Positions 6,640-11,810 of a stretch of DNA of 11,810 bases are shown piece after piece (the first letter of the stretch is position 1; each line of letters starts with the position of its first letter). This DNA is from Campylobacteraceae bacterium (GTDB taxonomy: Bacteria; Campylobacterota; Campylobacteria; Campylobacterales; Sulfurospirillaceae), in contig JALUMJ010000058.1 in the NCBI GenBank assembly GCA_027040375.1, forward strand, positions 1 through 11,810, read 5' to 3'. The notes under the pieces are model-generated. The model saw only the letters and a program-made list of their open reading frames with translations, had not been told where the DNA came from and made no database searches. The translations under genes and the position numbers were made by a program.

Positions 6640-7520
6640 GTATCTCTATAATTGGTGCAGGAAAATGGGGCAGTGCCTTGCATTTTGCATTTTTACAAAA
6701 ATCTACATGTAAGATTACATCAAGGCATAAAAAAGAAATTAAGAATTTCGTTAGTTTAGATGTCGCACTAGATAGTGAATATCTCGTGTTTGCATTGCCA
6801 GTTCAAATAGTCGGTGATTGGCTAGAAAAGAATTTTAAATTTAGAGGACAAAAGGTACTTGTTGGGGCAAAAGGAATAGAACAAAAAAGCGGTAAATTTT
6901 TAAATGATGTTTTTACCCAATTTATACCACAAGAAAATTTATCTTTTCTCTCTGGCCCCTCTTTTGCATCAGAAGTTATGCAATCTCTCCCAACAGCTGT
7001 TGTAGTAAACTCAATAAACCCAAAATTATCCAAAGAATTTTCATCTTTTTTCCCTGATTTTATAAAAGCATATACCAGCAGTGATGTTATCGGTGCGGAG
7101 ATTTGTGGTGCTTACAAAAATGTTTTGGCGATAGCAAGTGGAATATGTTCTGGTTTAAAATTGGGTAATAACGCTAGGGCTAGCTTGATTTCAAGAGGTT
7201 TGGTCGAGATGTCGAGGTTTGGAAGATATTTTGGAGGGGTTGATGAAACTTTTTTAGGCTTAAGTGGTGCAGGAGACCTGTTCCTAACAGCATCAAGTGA
7301 GCTTTCAAGAAATTACAGAGTCGGACTATGTCTTGCAAAAAATATGAAATTAGAAGATATCTTGGAAGAATTAGGAGAAGTGGCTGAAGGAGTTTTTACG
7401 GCATCGGCTATTGTAAATTTAAGCGCTAAAAACGATATATATACACCAATTGCAAAAGAAGTTCAAAAAATTTTAGAAGGTAAAAATCCAAAAGATAGTT
7501 TAAGGGATTTATTGAAATGA
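6636..7520 (+). CDS. gpsA: Glycerol-3-phosphate dehydrogenase [NAD(P)+]
   Basis: GpsA reduces dihydroxyacetone phosphate to sn-glycerol 3-phosphate, the backbone of membrane phospholipids, in the cytoplasm. The 294 residues start with the dinucleotide fold IIGAGKWGSAL (GxGxxG at 7-12). Other landmarks are GAKGIE (77-82), LSGPSFASEV (105-114), the catalytic lysine K161 in GAYKNVLAIASG, NNARASLISRGL (178-189), GLSGAGDLFLT (208-218) with SRNYR after it, and VAEGV (249-253). The protein is shorter than the E. coli enzyme but normal for Campylobacterota. ATG at 6636 overlaps the RCK gene stop by 4 bases and its own stop overlaps the GH3-like gene by 4 bases. Residues STCK near position 23-26 are encoded by one of the CTACATGTAAG words. 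Confidence 0.97.
   Translation: MSISIIGAGKWGSALHFAFLQKSTCKITSRHKKEIKNFVSLDVALDSEYLVFALPVQIVGDWLEKNFKFRGQKVLVGAKGIEQKSGKFLNDVFTQFIPQENLSFLSGPSFASEVMQSLPTAVVVNSINPKLSKEFSSFFPDFIKAYTSSDVIGAEICGAYKNVLAIASGICSGLKLGNNARASLISRGLVEMSRFGRYFGGVDETFLGLSGAGDLFLTASSELSRNYRVGLCLAKNMKLEDILEELGEVAEGVFTASAIVNLSAKNDIYTPIAKEVQKILEGKNPKDSLRDLLK
6703..6713 (+). repeat. CTACATGTA(A/G)G word, copy 3
   Basis: CTACATGTAAG inside gpsA, encoding S-T-C-K near the end of the first Rossmann helix. Identical over 11 bases to copies 1 and 2. Confidence 0.45.
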
Positions 7521-8488
7521 TGAGCAAAATCATTGTGTCTTTGTTTTTTTGTGCTTTTCAATTGTATGGCTCTGTTGTTTCTGTGCCAAATATGATTTCC
7601 CAGATGATTGTCGTTGGTTTTAGTGGTCAAAAGCCAGGAGATAAATGGATTGAGCAGCTAAGTAGGGATATTCAAAACGACAAAATAGGCGGCATATACA
7701 TCGCCAAAGAAAATCTAAAAAATTTTAAACAATTAAAAATTTTAAACAATTATTTGCAGAAAAAATCTAAAAAAAATTTATTTGTATTGAGTTATCCAGA
7801 TAATTTTAGTGATTTTAATCGTGCGAAACAAGATTATAATTTAAATGATATCAAAAAACTAAATATTGACTTTTATGGAAAACTTAAAAAATCTGGAGTA
7901 AATATGTTGTTTTGGCCAAATGCTGATTTGCATTTAAATGGAATCTATAGTGACCAAGAAGATATAGCGGTAACATATCTAACATATGAAATAAATTCTC
8001 TTAAAAATGCTGGTTTAATTCCTATTATTGGTCATTTCCCTGGCAGGGTAAATGATGCTAAGGATTGGAAATATACAGAGTTAAAGCCATATTTTGAACT
8101 TATCAAGTATAAGAAAATAAAAGCAATAGTTATGGATTTTGGCTTAAATAAAAACTTAGACAAAGAAAATATATCAACTTTTTCACCTTATACAATCAAG
8201 TCTATTTTGAGAGGTAAGTTAAATTACCAAGGGCTTATCGTAAGTGCTGATCTTAAAAGCAAGTATATATTGAAAAATTACAGTTTTACGCAAAGTGTCA
8301 TAAAAGCAGTAAATGCAGGAGACGACATATTGTTTTTTTCAAGTTATTTTGCTAAGAATTCAAATGTCCCAAGAGAAGTGAAGCGAATACTATTAGAAGC
8401 TATCAAAGATGGAAGAGTTAAAAAAGAAACAATTGTAAAATCTTATGAAAAAATTGTAAAGTTTAGGAAAAACAATGGAATTAATTAA
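7517..8488 (+). CDS. Exported GH3/NagZ-like protein, probably catalytically inactive
   Basis: A 323-residue protein of the glycoside hydrolase family 3 N-terminal barrel, related to NagZ-type beta-N-acetylglucosaminidases. Residues 1-19 look like a Sec signal peptide (SKIIVSLFFCAFQLYGS), with no proper lipobox. Barrel landmarks include QMIVVGFSG (29-37), GVNMLFWPNADL (127-138, the family's APVxDv place), HFPG (173-176), the elements around ELKPYFELIK and LDKENISTFS, ILRGKLNYQGLIVSADL (230-246), and AVNAGDDILFF (264-274). Active NagZ proteins have KHFPGHG, a His/Asp acid-base loop, and an Asp nucleophile just after the Ser/Thr of the SDDL/TDAL motif. Here the Lys is Gly, the loop has no His, and the nucleophile position is A244. 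A binding or structural role in the periplasm is inferred. Start at 7517 or 7520 (ATGATG) is equally possible. Confidence 0.82.
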   Translation: MMSKIIVSLFFCAFQLYGSVVSVPNMISQMIVVGFSGQKPGDKWIEQLSRDIQNDKIGGIYIAKENLKNFKQLKILNNYLQKKSKKNLFVLSYPDNFSDFNRAKQDYNLNDIKKLNIDFYGKLKKSGVNMLFWPNADLHLNGIYSDQEDIAVTYLTYEINSLKNAGLIPIIGHFPGRVNDAKDWKYTELKPYFELIKYKKIKAIVMDFGLNKNLDKENISTFSPYTIKSILRGKLNYQGLIVSADLKSKYILKNYSFTQSVIKAVNAGDDILFFSSYFAKNSNVPREVKRILLEAIKDGRVKKETIVKSYEKIVKFRKNNGIN

Positions 8489-9692
8489 AAATGCTTTAGT
8501 GTTAAGCGGGCAGGAATTTATCCAAAAAGATATTTTAATAGACGATAAGAAAATCGTAGATATAAAACTTAATATAAAAGAAAAAAGTGAATATGATATC
8601 TTTGATGCAAAGGGATCATATCTTTTGCCAGGGCTCATAGATTTAAATGTTAGATTAGCAAATGATATTTTGAGTAAAAAAAATCTAGAAAAACTAGTAA
8701 CTAGTGCAAAAAAAGGTGGCGTTACAAGTGCTGTTATAATTTCTGACTTTGAGCCAAGATTAGAAAGCTCAACTTTATTGGATTTTTTAAAGACATCTTT
8801 TGATAATTCCATAATAAATCTAAATGTAAATGTACCATTGACAAATAAAGAAAATGATAAATTAAATAATATTGCCACTCTTTTAAACAATGGAGCAGAG
8901 GGGATTTATTCAAACTCAAATATAAATTTAAATCTTTTAAAAAGAGGATTTCAATATGCTACGATGAAAGATAAGCCATTTTTTTGTTTTTGTTACGAGC
9001 CAAACCTTGATGATCGAGGCTTGATAAACGAAGGCAATATATCTTTTAAACTAGGGCTTTCAGGCATCTCGAAATCTTCTGAAAGCGTGGAAGTTGCAAA
9101 AATAGCTGAATTATCGTTGGGCTTTAAATCAACAATTGTATTTCAGACAATATCTACTAAAAGATCATTAGATATCATAAATTCTGCAAAAAAATCATCT
9201 AAGAATATCTTTTGCGAAGTGTCGATTCATCATTTATTGAAAAATGATGAGAGTTGCGATGGATTTAATACATATGCGAAGATACTGCCACCTCTTAGGG
9301 ATGAAAATGAGAGAAAATTACTGATAAATGAATTAAAAAATGGTTCGATTGATTTGCTTACTTCTGCTCATTCTCCAAAATCTGTTTTATATAAAGATGT
9401 CGCATTTTGGGATGCGCATTTTGGCATAGGAGGAGTAGAAGAATTTTTTCAATTAGCCTACACCTTCTTGGTAAAGCAAGAAGGGTTGTCTATGAGTAGA
9501 TTGATTGAATTGTGCTCTTATAATCCTGCAAAAGTATTAAATTTACAGAAAAAAGGGAAGATTGAGGTTGGTTTTGATTGTGATATGTTTATCTTTAATC
9601 CAAATATTGAAACTGTAGTTGATGATAATACATCTATCTATGATAAAGAAAAATTATTTGGTCAAATTGAGAAAGTTTTTACAACTCAATAA
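8475..9692 (+). CDS. pyrC2: Dihydroorotase-like protein lacking metal ligands (PyrC2/PyrC' type)
   Basis: A 405-residue member of the type I dihydroorotase branch of the amidohydrolases. The fold is evident from the N-terminal beta strands, GSYLLPGLIDL (47-57), GGVTSAVI (81-88), INEGNISFKLGLSGI (184-198), EVSIHHLL (248-255), LPPLRDENER (271-280), HFGIGGVEE (315-323) and YNPAKVLNL (349-357). The metal ligands are gone: the HxH after LIDL is N58-V-R60, the Asp of the FSDDG place is N147, the His of the HCED place is F172, the His before xST is Q224, and the catalytic Asp is A298 (TSAHSP). Hydrolysis of dihydroorotate is therefore unlikely. By analogy with inactive Pseudomonas PyrC', it may support aspartate transcarbamoylase assembly; pyrB is not in view. 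The ATG overlaps the GH3-like gene by 14 bases, with TTTAGGAAA upstream. Confidence 0.88.
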   Translation: MELIKNALVLSGQEFIQKDILIDDKKIVDIKLNIKEKSEYDIFDAKGSYLLPGLIDLNVRLANDILSKKNLEKLVTSAKKGGVTSAVIISDFEPRLESSTLLDFLKTSFDNSIINLNVNVPLTNKENDKLNNIATLLNNGAEGIYSNSNINLNLLKRGFQYATMKDKPFFCFCYEPNLDDRGLINEGNISFKLGLSGISKSSESVEVAKIAELSLGFKSTIVFQTISTKRSLDIINSAKKSSKNIFCEVSIHHLLKNDESCDGFNTYAKILPPLRDENERKLLINELKNGSIDLLTSAHSPKSVLYKDVAFWDAHFGIGGVEEFFQLAYTFLVKQEGLSMSRLIELCSYNPAKVLNLQKKGKIEVGFDCDMFIFNPNIETVVDDNTSIYDKEKLFGQIEKVFTTQ

Positions 9693-9712
9693 CGCATTTT
9701 ACAACTCAATAA
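9677..9712. repeat. 16-nt tandem direct repeat at convergent gene ends
   Basis: TTTTACAACTCAATAA occurs at 9677-9692 and again at 9697-9712, with a 20-base period. The first copy contains the pyrC2 stop codon and the second contains the truA stop codon on the other strand, so the whole 13-bp gap between the genes lies within the duplication. No hairpin terminator is seen here. Confidence 0.8.
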
Positions 9713-10431
9713 TATATTTTACTTAGATATAATCCATTTGGCGGAACTATGGAACTACTTGTGAATTTTGTTGTATCAAGTTGCTCTTTCAAGTTTGTCA
9801 ATGTCAATTTCTTTTGTTCAATTTTGATTAGATAATCACACATCATTCTAACTTGACTTCTTAAAAAGCTGTTTCCTAAAAAATACAATACAGTGTGATT
9901 TTTAAAACTATAAGCCCCGCATTTATATATCTCTCTTATATCATTTTTTGTTTTGCTACCATTTTTTTTAAAGTATTTAAAGTTATGGATGCCTATAAAT
10001 TCTTGAGCATTTAAATTCATGGAGTTTGCATTTAGAAATGGGCTAAAAAGGCATAAATCAGCAGAAAAAGGGCTATAGCTGTTATGCGATATTATATATC
10101 TGTAAAGTCTTTTTTTAGCACTATACCTTGCGTGAAATTCGTCAGTTATAAATTCAATATTTTTTATGTAGATATAAGGTTTAATCATATGATTAAGGTT
10201 TTGTTTTAATTTATCTAAATCATTCAAATACCCAGGGACATATAGGTGACAAACTTGGTTTAATGCATGAACTCCTCTATCTGTCCTGCCACTAACCTTG
10301 ATATTTTGCTCTACATGTAGGACTTTAAAAGCTTTTTGAATGGTACCCATAACACTATTTTTTTGTTTTTGTATTTGTGAACCATAAAATTTTGAGCCAT
10401 TATATGAAAAGGTTATTTTTATTTTTTTCAA
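9706..10431 (-). CDS. truA: tRNA pseudouridine synthase A
   Basis: TruA makes pseudouridine at positions 38-40 of the tRNA anticodon arm. The 241 residues show the N-terminal strand KIKITFSYNGSKFYGSQIQ, the catalytic-loop motif GRTDRGVHA with D51, FHARYSAKKRLYRY (about 99-112), GNSFLRSQVRMM corresponding to the family's GNGFLRxMVRxM, and the C-terminal PPNGLYL. The start is TTG at 10431: the only earlier codon in frame is ATA before the stop of the permease gene, which ends 3 bases upstream, and there is no ATG until residue 28. Translation is probably coupled to the permease gene because the ribosome site is poor. This is the last gene of the - strand unit. The codons for KVLHVEQ lie over the CTACATGTAGG word at 10311-10321. 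Confidence 0.95.
   Translation of the reverse strand: MKKIKITFSYNGSKFYGSQIQKQKNSVMGTIQKAFKVLHVEQNIKVSGRTDRGVHALNQVCHLYVPGYLNDLDKLKQNLNHMIKPYIYIKNIEFITDEFHARYSAKKRLYRYIISHNSYSPFSADLCLFSPFLNANSMNLNAQEFIGIHNFKYFKKNGSKTKNDIREIYKCGAYSFKNHTVLYFLGNSFLRSQVRMMCDYLIKIEQKKLTLTNLKEQLDTTKFTSSSIVPPNGLYLSKIYY
10311..10321 (+). repeat. CTACATGTA(A/G)G word, copy 4
   Basis: CTACATGTAGG inside truA (other strand). Its first ten bases are a perfect palindrome. It is read in a different frame from the other three copies, as V-L-H-V. Confidence 0.45.
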
Positions 10432-10434
10432 TAT

Positions 10435-11460
10435 TTAAAACTTTGAAGATACTCTTTTTCTATATATAAAATACGACAGAATTATGCTAACCATAGGCAC
10501 GATTAGTATCGAGCTAAAAGGATATATTTTGGCTATTAAAAATACAAAAGAAAAGTATATCGCTGTGGAGATAAACATATATAGATAAATTCCATTATTG
10601 CCATAGCGTGATGTCGCAGTTGCTAATCCAATCGCTAAAAATACTGTAGAGATTGGAAAGAGTGAAATCAATATAAAAAAAGCAAAGTCATAGGCTCTAT
10701 GTTTGTTTTTAAATGCAAAATTCCAGTAATCACTGATGGTTTTTATGTATCCAAGATTTTCACTGTGTTTAGAGTTTATGTACATTTTTCCAAAATCTAT
10801 TTGTTCTATTTTGTCTTTTTGAAATTCAAAAGCTTTTCCGTTAACAAGTACCAGTCTTAAAATTCCATCAGCATTTTGTATGAGAGCTTTTTGTGATAAT
10901 ATTAGCTTTGGAGCATTGCCATTTATTCCTTTTTTGTAAAGAGTGACATTTTTATAGATTTGATTTTTTTCTGATTTATCTATATACACAAGCCAATTTG
11001 AAAATTTTTGACCAAATTTACTCTCTTGGATATTAAATTTTGCTTCAGCTTTTTTATATTCAATAAAATTTTTATTTAATTGCTTAGATAATGGAACTAA
11101 AATTATAACATTTACAATCATCAAAAGAGAAAGTATTGCTGCTATTATTGTAAAAAATTGAGATAACTTTTTGGGAGAATGTCCTAGAGAAAACAGAACT
11201 ATTAGTTCATTTTCTTTTGAAAGATTAAAAAGCGTAATGCAAAGTGAGATAAAAAATGTTACAGGCATTGTATATATTAAGAGCTTTGGTATGAGATATA
11301 CAAACATAGTCATAAGCTCTAAAAAACTAATTTGCATGACAGAGGTTATACTTGATATTTTTATGAAAAATATGATAGAAATTATAGAAAAAAGTATAAA
11401 AAAGATTGAGCTAAAAAGTGAAAGAAAACTTTTAAAAAGATAACTATTTACTCTATCCAT
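10435..11460 (-). CDS. LptF/LptG family (YjgP/YjgQ) permease
   Basis: A 341-residue inner-membrane subunit of the LptB2FG transporter, which extracts lipopolysaccharide or lipooligosaccharide and feeds it to the periplasmic bridge. Three N-terminal helices are at about 11-33, 50-78 and 101-123, a periplasmic beta-jellyroll-like domain spans about 130-255, and three C-terminal helices are at about 257-280, 288-311 and 316-333. The cytoplasmic segment SKENELIVLFSLGHSPKKLS (81-100) corresponds to the conserved E-rich coupling loop between helices 2 and 3, which docks on LptB. Whether it is the F or G paralogue cannot be settled here, so no symbol is given. The ATG overlaps the upstream peptidase gene by 8 bases, and truA begins 3 bases after its stop. 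The grouping with a peptidase and truA matches Campylobacter gene order. Confidence 0.9.
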   Translation of the reverse strand: MDRVNSYLFKSFLSLFSSIFFILFSIISIIFFIKISSITSVMQISFLELMTMFVYLIPKLLIYTMPVTFFISLCITLFNLSKENELIVLFSLGHSPKKLSQFFTIIAAILSLLMIVNVIILVPLSKQLNKNFIEYKKAEAKFNIQESKFGQKFSNWLVYIDKSEKNQIYKNVTLYKKGINGNAPKLILSQKALIQNADGILRLVLVNGKAFEFQKDKIEQIDFGKMYINSKHSENLGYIKTISDYWNFAFKNKHRAYDFAFFILISLFPISTVFLAIGLATATSRYGNNGIYLYMFISTAIYFSFVFLIAKIYPFSSILIVPMVSIILSYFIYRKRVSSKF

Positions 11461-11810
11461 AGATTTTATCCAATAATGTTAATATTTGTTTATCAAATAA
11501 CCAAGTTATGAAAAGACCAAGAGTTAAAAATGGAATAAATGGCAAATGAAATCCTTTTTTACCAACAATCAAAAAAGCGGGCAAGGCAATAAGGGCAGAC
11601 AGATATATAGCACTAAGTCCCAAGTTTACGCCAACAGTTGCACCAATAATTGCAGCTATGATTATATCTGCTTCACCCATGGCTTCCTTTTTGATAATCC
11701 ATGAAACTATCATCCGCAGAAGCGTAAAACCACCAGCAAACAAAAGAGCATCTGTAAAGCTACTTAAAAAATCTCTTGCAAAAAATGATATAAAAAGTGC
11801 AGGAAAACTA
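11453..11810 (-). CDS. Prepilin peptidase, A24 family (5' truncated)
   Basis: C-terminal part (about 118 residues) of a type IV prepilin peptidase-like aspartic protease in the inner membrane, which cuts and often N-methylates pilin or pseudopilin precursors. The reading frame is open to the window edge, so the start lies outside; the TTG at 11743 is not the true start. Several hydrophobic helices surround KKEAMGEADIIIAA, which holds the second catalytic Asp of the GxGD motif. The Gly before the Asp is Ala here (GEAD). The later IPFLTLGLF matches the family's IPFGPFLALG end. The first catalytic Asp and any N-terminal zinc cysteines would lie outside the window. The stop codon lies within the first codons of the LptF/LptG gene. 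This gene leads the visible - strand unit. Confidence 0.82.
   Translation of the reverse strand, partial: SFPALFISFFARDFLSSFTDALLFAGGFTLLRMIVSWIIKKEAMGEADIIIAAIIGATVGVNLGLSAIYLSALIALPAFLIVGKKGFHLPFIPFLTLGLFITWLFDKQILTLLDKIYG

Noticed and set aside
8393..8890. 165-codon - strand open frame opposite the GH3/pyrC2 junction
   Set aside because: It is antisense to two genes with recognisable conserved motifs and has no family features of its own.
9728..9733. TATAAT on the + strand after pyrC2, in a TTAGATATAATCC context
   Set aside because: It lies inside the truA coding region on the opposite strand and no + strand gene follows. It encodes normal TruA C-terminal residues, so an antisense promoter has no support beyond the hexamer.

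Overview
The window looks like core chromosome of a Campylobacterota (epsilonproteobacterial) genome. The DNA is strongly AT-rich, genes are tightly packed, and ribosome sites are short A-rich AAGGA types. Gene order also fits: atpB, a small two-helix membrane protein, gatB, gpsA and a degenerate type I dihydroorotase are neighbours in Campylobacter, as are a prepilin-peptidase-like gene, an LptF/LptG permease and truA. The genus cannot be fixed by eye; a Sulfurimonas- or Arcobacter-like member is my guess.

Layout. Bases 1-359 hold the end of a DppC/OppC-type ABC permease, overlapped by a TIGR02757 (DUF2400) gene. A 13-bp hairpin at 1107-1139 separates that gene from the convergent tpx peroxidase. 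tpx and atpB diverge from a 154-bp intergenic region with a promoter candidate for each and several short inverted repeats. atpB is followed by the small membrane protein. A 119-bp GC-richer element (2797-2915) with three hairpins inside an imperfect terminal inverted repeat lies just upstream of the gatB promoter.

From 2966 to 9692 six + strand genes form one compact unit with joints of 0, -4, -4, -4 and -14 bp: gatB, a K+ channel with an RCK domain, a stand-alone RCK/TrkA-like protein, gpsA, an exported GH3/NagZ-like protein, and a dihydroorotase-like protein. The channel and stand-alone RCK protein probably form one K+ regulatory system. The last two genes look like pseudoenzymes: the GH3 protein has Ala at the expected nucleophile position, and the dihydroorotase-like protein lacks all the expected metal ligands.

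The - strand unit (11810 to 9706) reads prepilin peptidase (cut by the window edge), LptF/LptG permease and truA. It meets the long + unit at a 16-nt direct repeat that contains both stop codons.

The most unusual signals are the over-represented near-palindrome CTACATGTA(A/G)G, present four times in unrelated genes; the folded element at 2797-2915; and the two adjacent pseudoenzymes. I see no CRISPR array, tRNA, rRNA, phage or transposase gene. The window reads as ordinary housekeeping DNA with these oddities, not a defence or mobile island.
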